Shown: one piece after another, positions 45,832 through 56,600 of the stretch
Numbering within the stretch: position 1 is the stretch's first letter
Layout of the letters: each line of letters begins with the position of its first letter
Source: Bacteroidota bacterium
Lineage (GTDB): Bacteria; Bacteroidota; Rhodothermia; Balneolales; Balneolaceae
DNA length: 64,000 bases
NCBI GenBank assembly: GCA_009909035.1
Contig: JAAAOB010000156.1
Coordinates: forward strand, 1 to 64,000
Reading direction: 5' to 3'
Program-made: the position numbers and the translations under genes
The notes under the pieces: model-generated
What the model was told of the DNA's origin: nothing
The model's database searches: none
What the model saw: only the letters and a program-made list of their open reading frames with translations

Positions 45832-46872
45832 ATGCTGCTTGTTGTTGACAATATTGAAAAATCGTTTGAAAAAGGTAACCCTGTTGTAAAACAGGCGACC
45901 TTCCATGTCGGAAAAGACGAAATTTTTGCACTTCTCGGGCCCAGTGGTTGCGGAAAAACAACAACATTGCGGCTCATTTCAGGGTTTGAAAAGCCTGATG
46001 ATGGGTACGTGATGCTGAACGGACACATCCTTTCCTCAACCGCAACCCACATGCCGCCCCAAAAACGGGGCATCGGGTTTGTATTCCAGGATTATGCACT
46101 GTTTCCCCATATGACCGCTCTTCAAAATGTGGCGTTTGGCCTGAAAGATCTGCCGAAGCATAAACGAAACGTATTCGCTGAAGAGGTCCTGTGCCGTACC
46201 GGTATGGGAGAGTTTAAAGATCGCAGCCCGGCTGAACTGTCGGGGGGGCAGCAGCAGAGAGTAGCCCTGGCGCGGGCGATTGCACCTGAGCCGGAGTTGA
46301 TCCTTCTTGACGAACCGTTTTCGAATCTTGACGCCATGCTCCGTACCGTTACAAGAAAAGAGGTGCGGTCAATCATCAAAAAGGCCCGGATGAGTGCGGT
46401 GCTTGTAACGCACGACCAGGAAGAGGCGCTCTCCTTTGCAGATCGTGTGGGGGTAATGAACGAGGGACGCATTGAACAGATCGGCACTCCTGAGGAGGTC
46501 TACTATGAACCGAAAACAAAGTTCGTGGCACAATTCCTGGGGAAAACAAATATTTTTGAGGCTGACGTTGACGGCAGCGATTTTGTGAATACCAATCTTG
46601 GGATGATGCAGCTCAATTGCCGGGCGCGCGGCCACATCACCTGCTCAATCCGGCCGGAACATCTGACCATCGAAAAACCAAACGGCACGTCGGATGAATC
46701 GAACCTTGGGATTATAGCCGCCAGAGAGTTTAAAGGCCACGATATTACCTATCACGTTGAATTTGGAGACGATCGGTATATTGTACATACCGACAACCGC
46801 GTGATCTTTGAGCCCAGCGATGAAGTGGTTGTGAAGCCGTTGGAGCCGGCAGTAGTGCTAAAGAATTCCTGA
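45832..46872 (+). CDS. ABC transporter ATP-binding protein (FbpC/PotA-like)
   Basis: LLGPSGCGKTTTLRLISG, ELSGGQQQRVALARAI, LILLDEPFSNLD. Confidence 0.94.
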   Translation: MLLVVDNIEKSFEKGNPVVKQATFHVGKDEIFALLGPSGCGKTTTLRLISGFEKPDDGYVMLNGHILSSTATHMPPQKRGIGFVFQDYALFPHMTALQNVAFGLKDLPKHKRNVFAEEVLCRTGMGEFKDRSPAELSGGQQQRVALARAIAPEPELILLDEPFSNLDAMLRTVTRKEVRSIIKKARMSAVLVTHDQEEALSFADRVGVMNEGRIEQIGTPEEVYYEPKTKFVAQFLGKTNIFEADVDGSDFVNTNLGMMQLNCRARGHITCSIRPEHLTIEKPNGTSDESNLGIIAAREFKGHDITYHVEFGDDRYIVHTDNRVIFEPSDEVVVKPLEPAVVLKNS

Positions 46873-46987
46873 ATGAATAGTTCACGTGAGGGGTGTCGTG
46901 AATCGCCGGCTAAGTTAAACAGATATCGCAGACGCCAGGCAAAACAACTGCACCGTGGCCGTGACGCATTGATTTTAGGCGAAAGAA

Positions 46988-47986
46988 TTAATGGTCAACG
47001 GGACTGCAGAGAAGAGAAAATGTTATCCCTTTTTCAAGGCTGTTTTCGGTCAGCATAATTGCGGCATTTCTGCGCTCTGCCATTAACTGCGCAAGGCTAA
47101 GGCCTATTCCCATGTTGTTTGCTTTCGTAGTTACGAACGGAAAGTAGAGGCTGTCTACCACATCTTCGGGAATTGGGTTCCCGGCGTTCGTGATAGATAT
47201 CTGCCGATTCGAACGAATGGTAACAATAACAGGATCGTCTTTTGCCGACGGGTGTTCTGCTGCATTATTTAAAAGCAGCGAAAGTATTCGCGACAGTTCC
47301 GCCGGGTTAAATGCAAACTTGCTGTCTGAGTGATCGTGAATCGTCACCCTGTTGCGAAATGAAGCCGGGTAGGAGAGAAGCAAATCGTTGACCAGGTGGA
47401 CAACGCTGGAGGTGGTGGCCGCGGGACTGTCATCCACAAATGCTTCGGCATGGTGAAGAAGTTCAAGTTCATCCATAATTTCAAACAGGTAGTCGAGCCC
47501 CTCGCCTACTTTGGCAAGTTTTCGTTGATCTTCCTCATTTTTCACTTCTTCTACCTTTTCAAGATATCCCTGCATCCCGGTCATGGGCGATCGCAGGCGA
47601 TGCACGAGAACGGCAATCATATTACGTATCATAAACAGGGTTTGACTATCCGGAATCGAGGAGGGTTGTTTTAGTACCACTTTCGTATATAATTTATTGT
47701 TCCAGTAAAATTCAGCTGGTTCAGGCACCAGCCACCGTTTGTTAAAAAAAGCGAGGTTTTTCTTGATACCGGACGTCTCGAAATGGACAATATTTTCCAG
47801 TTTTTCGCCGGAGGGATTGAACGATCCGCAGGCGGCCAATACGACCTCGTTTGTGGCAGTGATCAAATCCGTTTCATTCTCCACGATAAAGACCGGATCG
47901 GTAACATCCGATAGAATCGACCGAAGAGATGTAATTGTACGTTTTTTCATTACCTGGTCACCTGTCGAAATTAATCCTATCTCCAT
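46988..47986 (-). CDS. sensor histidine kinase
   Basis: VHRLRSPMTGMQGYLEKV H-box, SLLLNNAAEHP N-box, FVTTKANNMGIGLSLAQLMAER. Confidence 0.85.
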   Translation of the reverse strand: MEIGLISTGDQVMKKRTITSLRSILSDVTDPVFIVENETDLITATNEVVLAACGSFNPSGEKLENIVHFETSGIKKNLAFFNKRWLVPEPAEFYWNNKLYTKVVLKQPSSIPDSQTLFMIRNMIAVLVHRLRSPMTGMQGYLEKVEEVKNEEDQRKLAKVGEGLDYLFEIMDELELLHHAEAFVDDSPAATTSSVVHLVNDLLLSYPASFRNRVTIHDHSDSKFAFNPAELSRILSLLLNNAAEHPSAKDDPVIVTIRSNRQISITNAGNPIPEDVVDSLYFPFVTTKANNMGIGLSLAQLMAERRNAAIMLTENSLEKGITFSLLCSPVDH

Positions 47987-48556
47987 TATGATGCTGATCT
48001 AATTAGAACGTCTGCACGATTTTACAACGTCTGTGATATTAAGAAAACCAGTGTATTGGTAGCTCTTTCCTTAATTATCAGCCCGGAGATGCTTTGCTTA
48101 AATTAGAAAATGTCTCTGGAAAAATTTGCCTGCAAGCGGTTAATTCTGCACCTGTAATGTATATAGAATTCAGGTGGTTTTCGTATTGCCATTGCGCTTT
48201 ACTATCCGGCAGTCTGTGGATAGGCACAGCCTTTGGATAAGCTATATTCTGCCGGAAATTCTGATTTCTTATTTGTGAGCGTAGATTTTCTCAGATGATT
48301 TTTCTCCTGATTAGCTGCTAAATCAACAGTATGGCGTCGGCTGTAATGGAACGGACCTGTCAAAGTCCGAAGATGCACGTCCTGTCTTTTTTGAACAAAT
48401 GAAGCGGCCGAACACGCCGGCCTTTTATGATAATGGTACGTTACCCTGGCTGCATTGGCAGCCGGAGCAGTGACAACACAACCGGCTGAGCGTTCTACCG
48501 GAAGCTACAATACAACATTCCGGTTTTATCGTCTGCTCCATATAAAAAAGCTTGTC

Positions 48557-49324
48557 TTAGACATGACTGTAGTACGCTTCCTCGCTCATCAGGTCTTCCC
48601 GCAGCTGAACCAGGAGTTTACCGACAATTTGAGAGATCCGTGCTTCCGAGAGGTCAACGAGCATTGCAATTTCACTCATCGTCATATCTTCATAGTAGTA
48701 GAGCGTCAAAATCAGGCGATCCCGTTCATCAAGCTGACCGATTTTTCGTTTCAGACGTTCCGCCAGTTCTTTTTTCTCAAGGTTGGTGTCAGGGGTCTCG
48801 CAGTCAGGATCGGCGTGGATCTCGTAATAGGTGCTGTCATCTTCATTGAAGGTATTGTCTAACGAGAGAGCATTTCGCTGCTGAACATAGGTAAGAAGCT
48901 GATGATACTCTTCAACGGTCATATCCAGTTCATGAGCAATCTCTTCCTCTCCGGGCTCTCGTCCCAGCTCCTGTGATTTTTGACGGATTACCTGTTGCAC
49001 CCGGCCATAGTTTTTTCTCTGTTTTCGGGGAAGCTGATCAATTTTCCGGAGATAGTCGATAACACTGCCGCGGATTCTGTAGTAGGCGAATGTATTAAAC
49101 TGGATATTTTTAGTGTGATCATAGCTGTCGAGAGCCTGGATGAGCCCGCTGATTCCTGCACTTTCAAGATCTTCTCTCTGTGTCAGCGGCTGATCGGGGC
49201 GGTTAATTTTACCGATTATGCTTCGGATCAGGGGCATGGACTTGGTGATGATTTTATTTCGAAGCCCTTGAACAGGTTTTTCGCAGTAGCTTTCAACAAT
49301 TGTCTGTAACGATTGATTTTCCAT
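48557..49324 (-). CDS. fliA: FliA/WhiG-type sigma-70 family RNA polymerase sigma factor
   Basis: QREDLESAGISGLIQALDSYDHTKNIQFNTFAYYRIRGSVIDYLRKIDQLPRKQRK; LSEARISQIVGKLLVQLRE. Confidence 0.9.
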   Translation of the reverse strand: MENQSLQTIVESYCEKPVQGLRNKIITKSMPLIRSIIGKINRPDQPLTQREDLESAGISGLIQALDSYDHTKNIQFNTFAYYRIRGSVIDYLRKIDQLPRKQRKNYGRVQQVIRQKSQELGREPGEEEIAHELDMTVEEYHQLLTYVQQRNALSLDNTFNEDDSTYYEIHADPDCETPDTNLEKKELAERLKRKIGQLDERDRLILTLYYYEDMTMSEIAMLVDLSEARISQIVGKLLVQLREDLMSEEAYYSHV

Positions 49325-50234
49325 GACGTTCGATTTTTAAATGGGAATTGTATTTCAGATTTATTTTTGACTGTAGATTATTTTGTCGCTTTGATATACA
49401 GTGTCACAAGTTTGGTGCCAATCATTAGAAATTGTTAAGGAAAGAGAATGGCGAGGCGCCCTGTTATGAAAAATTCCGGTATCAGAGGAGAGTGAAGCGA
49501 TCAACATTCATCAAGAGTTGGACTGTCTATAGTCACGCTATTAGAGAAGAAATAGATCACTCCTGATCGAATTCTTGTACTGAATATTGAATTTTTTGAA
49601 AATTACGATCACGATAATAGAAAGGAGAAACAGGCCGGGACCTTGAGGACTTAATCTCTTGAAATCTTCAAATAACAGTGTTTGAAGCAATTAAAGGCGG
49701 ATTTACATGAGGGTGGTGAGTGAATGAACCCCGGTAGAACGAGTGAGATGGGAGAAGCGGATGAATGATTTTACCGGGAACATGTAAATCCGGGAGCTCT
49801 GCAGAAACCACTCCCGGTGATGGTATGTTATGGACAATCAGCTGTCGGTGAGACGAACCAGGGTCCGTGAAAAATGGAATAGAAAAAAAATTGAAAAATA
49901 TTTTTAATTATTCTCAACCTTCGCCGGAAAGGGGTCATTTTTTTCTATCGCTGAGTATAATTTTCCGTTCAGCGACATATTTTTCCGCCCGGGCGGCTAT
50001 AATTTCATTTCTATCCGCAGATCAATCGTCATCGTACGGGCCCGTGTAGTGTTCAATATATTGCGTTATTCAGGATGATATATAAATAGAATCGAGCCGG
50101 GCGTTCAAGGAAATCAAGCCGGGGTGCAGGAAATGGTGAAGGTAGGGAACCCTGAAACCGGACACGATATGTATCATGAGCCGTATCAGAATCGATACCC
50201 ATTCGGCGTACGGGAGGGGAGAGCCGCCGGTGGG

Positions 50235-51647
50235 TTAATCCAGGTTTTTGAGCTTATTCCGAATGGTACGGTCGGATATGCCGAGAAGTTTGGAGGCCTC
50301 TTTTTGATTGCCCTGGGTATATTCGAGTGTTTTTTTGATCATATGGAGCTCCATATCCTCGATCGACATAATCGGCATGTCAGAGAGAACTTCACGGCTT
50401 AGTTCATCGTCTACACTCGAAAAGAGCTGATTATCTATATGATCGATTGTGATTTCGGGCTCTTCGTTAGAAAGGATAACCCCGCGGTGAATTTTGTTAT
50501 CCAGTTCCCGAACATTCCCGCGCCACTCCAGCTGCATGAGTTGGTCCATCAGTTCGTCACTGATTCTCTTTTCACCGAGTTCATACCGTTTTGCATAGCG
50601 TTCAGTAAAATAGTTGGCTAATAATGGAATATCACCTTTGCGATGTCTCAGCGGCGGTATCGTAATTGGGAAAACATTCAGGCGGTAGTAGAGATCTTCC
50701 CGGAATTCTCCTTCAGCAATCGCCTGGCCGATGTTCCGGTTTGATGTGGCGATGATGCGCACATCGGCTTTCACCGGTTTTTGACTGCCAACGCGGTAAA
50801 ACTCTTTCTCTTGTAAGACCCGGAGAAGTTTGGCCTGTACGTTTATTTCTATTTCGGTAATCTCATCCAGCAGCAGAGTGCCTCCGTTGGCTTCATCAAA
50901 AGCTCCTTTCCGGTCGTCTGTTGCTCCGGTGAAGGAGCCTTTGATATGGCCAAAGAGGGTGCTTTCCACCAACTCAGTGGGAAGATTTGCACAGTTTATC
51001 TTTATATACGGTGCATTGGCTCTGTCGCTGTTCATGTGGATCTGATGAGCGAAAACTTCTTTGCCTGTTCCGCTCTCCCCCTGGATCATGACGGGAGCAT
51101 CATTTTTGGCAATTTTGGGGAGGATTCGCAGAAGTTTTTTTACGTTGGGATCATTGCCCACGAACTTCATTTCATCATCCAGCTCTTCTTTATTCAGGTG
51201 TTTCACATGCTCGGTTTTCTCACGCTCTTTTTTGCGGGGAGATTTTTTCCTGCCCGCAGACGTTCCCGGCTCTTTCTCATCGGGATCGGCCTTAAAGTAG
51301 CGTTCAACCCTGAATATAATCTCTTTAGCCTTAAACGGCTTTGTAATGTAGTCGTAAGCTCCTTTACGAAGTGCATTTACGGAGTGCTGAATATTTCCGA
51401 ACCCGGTAATCATAATCACGCCGGTGTCGGGGTGATGTTCCTTTACAAATGCAAGGATTTCATCACCGGTCATCTCGTTCATTTTTACATCGGTAATTAC
51501 CAGGTCAACCTCGTTTTCCTGGAGATACTCTGTTGCTTTGACCGGATTATCGAAGGCCACCGTGTCGAAATCATTGTCTGAAAGGTGCTCATCCATGAAG
51601 CCCAGCAGGAGCTTGTCATCATCCAGCAATAGTATTTTTCCTTTCAT
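50235..51647 (-). CDS. NtrC-family sigma-54-dependent response regulator
   Basis: Receiver ILLLDDDKLLL...LVITDVKM...KPF; GESGTGKEVFAHQIH, FGHIKGSFTGA, Fis-type HTH. Confidence 0.94.
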   Translation of the reverse strand: MKGKILLLDDDKLLLGFMDEHLSDNDFDTVAFDNPVKATEYLQENEVDLVITDVKMNEMTGDEILAFVKEHHPDTGVIMITGFGNIQHSVNALRKGAYDYITKPFKAKEIIFRVERYFKADPDEKEPGTSAGRKKSPRKKEREKTEHVKHLNKEELDDEMKFVGNDPNVKKLLRILPKIAKNDAPVMIQGESGTGKEVFAHQIHMNSDRANAPYIKINCANLPTELVESTLFGHIKGSFTGATDDRKGAFDEANGGTLLLDEITEIEINVQAKLLRVLQEKEFYRVGSQKPVKADVRIIATSNRNIGQAIAEGEFREDLYYRLNVFPITIPPLRHRKGDIPLLANYFTERYAKRYELGEKRISDELMDQLMQLEWRGNVRELDNKIHRGVILSNEEPEITIDHIDNQLFSSVDDELSREVLSDMPIMSIEDMELHMIKKTLEYTQGNQKEASKLLGISDRTIRNKLKNLD

Positions 51648-52064
51648 AAGCTATGAGGTCGATTGTTTAATATTTGGTATGCCCGGACGCAGAGCTGATG
51701 TATCGTGAGCTGTGACGGTTTCATAGATGTAAACTGAAACACCAAAGGGTATTGCAGCAGGAATCCATAATCCCGCACAGTTTGATTTATGTCAATGATT
51801 GTTACTATGTCTTTCAGCTGGTTTCCCAGCTCTTGAACTATTGGGCATCAGCAACACAGTGGGCTGCTTTTTAGTCATTGCCAAACTGATTGAAAACCGT
51901 CTTCAAATTCAGACCCACGATACCCAAATAAACTTAAGAAATAAAAGTTAATTAAAAATAAGAACAATATTTACCGTGGCATTTACAAAAGAAGAGGGAT
52001 TTAAGAGTAATCAGGTCTTTTTATACCTGTTCAATCTCCGGTGTATCAAGATAGGGGTAAAATG

Positions 52065-52101
52065 AAAAAACCCGTCAAAGAGTTCTTTCGACGGGTTTTT
52101 A
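52065..52101 (-). terminator. strong rho-independent terminator
   Basis: AAAAAACCCGTCAAAGAGTTCTTTCGACGGGTTTTT near-perfect hairpin with flanking A/T tracts. Confidence 0.8.
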
Positions 52102-52132
52102 TAAAAATTATGAGCTTATACAGCTCCGAAAA

Positions 52133-52498
52133 CTATCCCAGAATTTTATACGCAATGTCTTCCCAGACGTCCGGGCTATTTAATAGTTTACCAATTTCAG
52201 TTTCGCTCGCTGCTTTTTCAGAAACGGCCTTTGCGGACCGGTACAATGAAATCTTCGCCTTCATTTGTTTCAATTTATTATTCGATTCTTCGTTAAGCTT
52301 ATCCATTTCACGTTTGGCATGGGGCTGATCATTACTGCTAATGCAATCGGATTGCTCCATTATCTTTCCTGATACTCTAAGACCGTGCTCCCGATCCCGG
52401 AGACCCTGAATCGATATATGATCATTCGCTCCATCAGACGTAAGACGATCGCCGTTGATAGAATCTAAAATTTCGTCGATATCTACAGTCGTATTCAT
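52133..52498 (-). CDS. hypothetical protein, possible FlgM-like anti-sigma factor
   Basis: 121 aa, C-terminus KLKQMKAKISLYRSAK...SPDVWEDIAYKILG resembles FlgM sigma-28-binding helices; near fliA. Confidence 0.45.
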   Translation of the reverse strand: MNTTVDIDEILDSINGDRLTSDGANDHISIQGLRDREHGLRVSGKIMEQSDCISSNDQPHAKREMDKLNEESNNKLKQMKAKISLYRSAKAVSEKAASETEIGKLLNSPDVWEDIAYKILG

Positions 52499-53120
52499 AA
52501 GTGTGTCCGTTTTAACGTTTCATGCGTTATGGCAGTGGGTTGCTGCACAACTCTTTATATGAAATCGGAAGTTGTTGTTCGAGTTAAGGTACATCAGTTG
52601 ATTTTTATCCGCTTGATTTCGTTATCGACTGCCAATAACCAAGATTAAGTTAGAATTAGCAATATGAGAATCTTATAATATTTATCGAGTAACGTAGTTT
52701 CGGCACGGTTATAATCGTATGTGAGCCATGCATGTCCTTCGTTTGACGTTCGTTTAAAAAAAGGGAACTCGACAGACGTCCGCTCGTCAGGTTAAACAGC
52801 ATGTCGATAACTGCCTGCCGGCAGAAGATGTTCCCTTTCAGAATACAAGATCCAACATAAAATTGTCGGATCGTTTTATGATATCAACGGGAAAATTTAG
52901 ATAAGATAGCCCGTTTTTAAATTACATTGCTGTGTTATCGCTGAGTTACGCAAATGAAACGCTGAGTTGCGCTGAGCATCCGCGGGAATCTGCGTTATAC
53001 ACTGCGAAAATCTGCGCGATACATTCAAACAAGATTGCCGCTTAACATACTGTTCAAGGGATTGATTTTATTCAATTTAAATGAACAATAAATTAAAATT
53101 CGGGGTAGCTTTTCGAAGTT

Positions 53121-54305
53121 TTACCGTGGATCAAAAGCTTGCTCAAGGTCCTTTATGATGTCATCGGGGTGTTCCAGTCCTACACTAATACGAATCAGAG
53201 TGTTTGGAGTGATCGAGCCTTCTCCTTCACTGCTCTGTCGATGCTCCCATGTGGTTTCCACACCTCCCAGGCTTGTGGCACGCTTGATTAGCTTTGACCG
53301 GCCCACAATATCTATGGCATCTTGCTGATTACCCTCGATAAGAAAGGAGATCATTCCCCCAAAACCACTCATCTGTTTTTTGGCAATATCATGTCCGCTG
53401 TGAGACTCAAGGCCCGGGAAGTGCACGAGTTTTACACGGCTGTGATCATCCAGAAATGAGGCAACACGCAGAGCGTGTTCGTTATGGCCCCGCATCCGGT
53501 ACGCCAGCGTTCGCGAGCTTCGGCTCAGCATCCAGCAGTCCTGTGGCGATGGAACAGCTCCCCCCATCTGCTGTATTGTGCGCACCCGGCTGGTAAATTC
53601 ATTCTGCCGGGCAAAGATGAGCGCCCCTCCAAGGATATCACTATGGCCGCCAAAATATTTTGAGGTAGAGTGCAGAACCACATCCACACCCAGTTGCAGC
53701 GGAAGCTGGTTGAACGGTGTTGGCCAGGTGTTGTCGGCCACCGTCAGGAGGCCTTTCGATTTCGCCAGTTGAGCCACGGCAGAAATGTCTGTAATTTTCA
53801 TCAACGGGTTGGATGGTGTTTCAATCCAGATCAGTTTTGAGTCCGGAGTCATCGCCTGTTCAATGTGTTTGAGGGAGGTCATATCGATGAAACTGGCCTT
53901 CAACCCCCATCGCATCATGATGTCGTTCACCATTTTCCGGTTGCCCGCGTAGACATCTTCCGGAAGAATCACGTGGTCTCCGGGATTGAGTCCCTGCAGG
54001 AGAGCCGCTCCCGCCGCGATTCCTGACGAGAAAGCCATTGCCGTTTCTCCCTCTTCGAGATCGGCTATGAGATGTTCAAATTGAAGCCGGTTTGGATTTG
54101 CAAGGCGCGTGTAGTGCAGATCGCTGCTGTTGCGTCCGGCTGCGCCAATCTCATAAATCGTACTGGGTGAAATGGGCGGAATAATCGCCTTGGATGGATT
54201 GTGGATTTCAAGCCCGGAATGGATCGCTTTGGTTTCAAAACGCATAGTCTGTACCCTGTTGATGTGAATGTATGGTGGACGGATAATATAGGGATTACAA
54301 TCCAT
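53121..54305 (-). CDS. trans-sulfuration PLP-dependent enzyme (cystathionine gamma-synthase/beta-lyase family; likely start MRFETKAIHSG, ATG ~54245)
   Basis: FETKAIHSGLE, YTRLANPNRLQFE, STSKYFGGHSDILGG, SLGGVETTWEHR. Confidence 0.93.
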   Translation of the reverse strand: MDCNPYIIRPPYIHINRVQTMRFETKAIHSGLEIHNPSKAIIPPISPSTIYEIGAAGRNSSDLHYTRLANPNRLQFEHLIADLEEGETAMAFSSGIAAGAALLQGLNPGDHVILPEDVYAGNRKMVNDIMMRWGLKASFIDMTSLKHIEQAMTPDSKLIWIETPSNPLMKITDISAVAQLAKSKGLLTVADNTWPTPFNQLPLQLGVDVVLHSTSKYFGGHSDILGGALIFARQNEFTSRVRTIQQMGGAVPSPQDCWMLSRSSRTLAYRMRGHNEHALRVASFLDDHSRVKLVHFPGLESHSGHDIAKKQMSGFGGMISFLIEGNQQDAIDIVGRSKLIKRATSLGGVETTWEHRQSSEGEGSITPNTLIRISVGLEHPDDIIKDLEQAFDPR

Positions 54306-54692
54306 TGTTCGGAAGCTGGTACAAGACTTTCCGCTCCGCAGGACCCTGCCGGTACAATCGTAGAGTTGCGTCTATACTAAAATACGACCCGCCAGTAATC
54401 CTGTAAAACAGTCATGGTAATTATATAATGAATGTGCCGGTTACGATTCAAATTCTATAGCTGGTCTTTGGTTGAGTCTACTCTTGAGTAGTAACCATAT
54501 CTGCATTAAAACATTATAACCGTGAAAGTGAGAGTTATTCAAAATGTTTTTACTATTTTCCTGTCAGCAATTAAAGCAAAGCCCGGTACAACAGGCGGTA
54601 CTCCTGCTTGTTCAAAAGGCAAAAAAAAGATGCACGTGATTGTGCAGAGAGAGATGAAATAATGAAAATGACGGAATCAAAGAATAAAGCAA

Positions 54693-56513
54693 ATGCATAA
54701 ACAAATAGTATTACTACCCGTACTTGCACTCATTGCAATGACCATCTTTACATCATGCGAAAGTGGGGGCCCTGTGGGCGGAATAGAGGAGATTGAATTT
54801 CAGCTTCAGCCGGATCTGCGGGTTGTTGATGGGGGAGAGAACGCGTCGATGGAGATTGCGCGGTCGGGAGAGAGTTTCTTTACGTTAAAAATCAGTGATA
54901 CCGGGCCGAACAAACACCTTACGGTAGGAAAGCGTGCAGGATGGTTGATGAGCCCCGATATCAGGTTAAATGAAGGCAGTACACTAAATGGGGTAACACT
55001 GTACTCAACATTCGGCGAGGAGTACTGGGCACCGGTCAATTACTTGTTAAATGAAAAAGAGAATCTGAAGGCAACCAATGCTGACATTACCTACCGCGAA
55101 ATTCAGGCCGCTATTTGGGGGATGCTGGATTTTACAGGCTTTGATATCGAGGAGCCCGACGCGGCTGATCTTCCGGATGAGCTGGTTGAAAATGGAGAGT
55201 TTCTGTTTGACTTAGAGTTAGTGAAAGACATTGTGGAAGATGCAAACTCAAACGCTTACTCGTTCACTTATACCCCGAAAAACATAGTTGCGCTCATTGC
55301 TGAAACTCCTTCGAATGGTGAATTTATGCTGATTGAGGAGTCAGCTTACGCTTTCGAACTTTTAGATCTTCGTCAGGCCCATAATTTGAATGTGGCCTGG
55401 GATCTGAATGATCAAGGACAGATTGTTGGCGGGAACAAGTTTTTTGACCCGCAAATTGGTATGCTGGAAATGGGGAACATATTTGGACGAGCTGTGAATG
55501 CACAGGGTGAAGTTGTGGGAAGCAGTAGCGGAACGGCCGCCTACTGGGATGTTTCAGCCGGTGTCACCTCTCTCGCAGTTGCCAGTGGGGACGAAAGTGA
55601 AGCCACCGACATTAATGATAATGGTCAGATTGTAGGCGAAGTTATGACCAGTACGTTAATTTACGAAGATGAAGAGTACGGCGATGAGTATGAGTATGAA
55701 TTCAACGGATTTTTATGGAATAGTACGGACGACTCTAAAACACTGGGCAGTGACGGCTGGGCTACATCGATAAATAACGATGCCTATGTGGTTGGAGTAG
55801 ATCAAGCAATTCCCGACCGCGGATTCATATGGGATCCTGAGCGTGAAATGGTATCGCTTGGTTCTTACTACGGGTTTAGCTCCGCACGTCCAAATGCCAT
55901 AAACAGCAACAAAATGGTGGTTGGGTCAGTACTGGTAACAAACAGCTCGAACGGCAGTTTAACGCTCTCAAACGAAAACGATGTTCGTGAACTCTCTGAA
56001 ACCATCGCTGAAATTGAGCGAGTGTTTAAAAAAGCGCACGCCGGAAATACGCTTGATTCTTATCACGTCCTGCAGATGATTCAAACATCAACCATTGACC
56101 GGCAGATAGTCCCCTGGAATGACGAGATGAGTGCAAATATATCCGTTTCCCTTCAGGAGCTGGAGCACACCGTTCGCGGGAAGGTGTCCGCGTCTGCTCT
56201 GAACAATTCGCAATCCGAGGCATTTGTATGGACAGAGTCAGGTGGAATGAAGAGCCTGGGAACCCTTGGTGGAAATTGGAGTACGGCCTGGGACGTCAAC
56301 GACAACGGGCAGGTTGTCGGGTACAGCGATATCGGGGAGGGAGAAAACCGTGCGTTTGTCTGGCATGAAGATTATGGAATGATCCAGCTGCCGTCGCTTG
56401 GGGGCAACAGCCTGGCACGATCCATCAATAATAATGGTGAAATTGTTGGATACAGCTACGATGCGGACGGGAACTTCTATCCCGTAAAATGGACGGTATC
56501 AATTAACCTGTAG
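54693..56513 (+). CDS. extracellular lipoprotein with HAF-type repeats
   Basis: Lipobox TSCES; repeated [DN]xNxxGQIVG and AFVW motifs (DINDNGQIVGEV, DVNDNGQVVGYS, SINNNGEIVGYS). Confidence 0.8.
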   Translation: MHKQIVLLPVLALIAMTIFTSCESGGPVGGIEEIEFQLQPDLRVVDGGENASMEIARSGESFFTLKISDTGPNKHLTVGKRAGWLMSPDIRLNEGSTLNGVTLYSTFGEEYWAPVNYLLNEKENLKATNADITYREIQAAIWGMLDFTGFDIEEPDAADLPDELVENGEFLFDLELVKDIVEDANSNAYSFTYTPKNIVALIAETPSNGEFMLIEESAYAFELLDLRQAHNLNVAWDLNDQGQIVGGNKFFDPQIGMLEMGNIFGRAVNAQGEVVGSSSGTAAYWDVSAGVTSLAVASGDESEATDINDNGQIVGEVMTSTLIYEDEEYGDEYEYEFNGFLWNSTDDSKTLGSDGWATSINNDAYVVGVDQAIPDRGFIWDPEREMVSLGSYYGFSSARPNAINSNKMVVGSVLVTNSSNGSLTLSNENDVRELSETIAEIERVFKKAHAGNTLDSYHVLQMIQTSTIDRQIVPWNDEMSANISVSLQELEHTVRGKVSASALNNSQSEAFVWTESGGMKSLGTLGGNWSTAWDVNDNGQVVGYSDIGEGENRAFVWHEDYGMIQLPSLGGNSLARSINNNGEIVGYSYDADGNFYPVKWTVSINL

Positions 56514-56600
56514 CCTGCCGAGCGAACCGGTTCCGGTTGTATCTCTGTTTTCTTATCTGATACAACCGGCTATCTAAAGCGTCCGGGATCTACATCTGCA

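Noticed and set aside
50946-51581. 211-aa plus-strand ORF
   Set aside because: Antisense to the conserved NtrC-family regulator; no domain signature.
52930-53040. Possible RNA gene in the CGCTGAGTTGCGCTGAGCATCCGCGGGAATCTGCG tract
   Set aside because: Resembles generic dispersed intergenic repeat text with short repeated words; no stable tRNA- or sRNA-like fold found by eye.
53121-54420. SAM-responsive riboswitch upstream of the trans-sulfuration gene
   Set aside because: The leader has a short GCAGG/CCTGC stem and GTACC repeats on the minus strand, but I could not match any known SAM riboswitch core.
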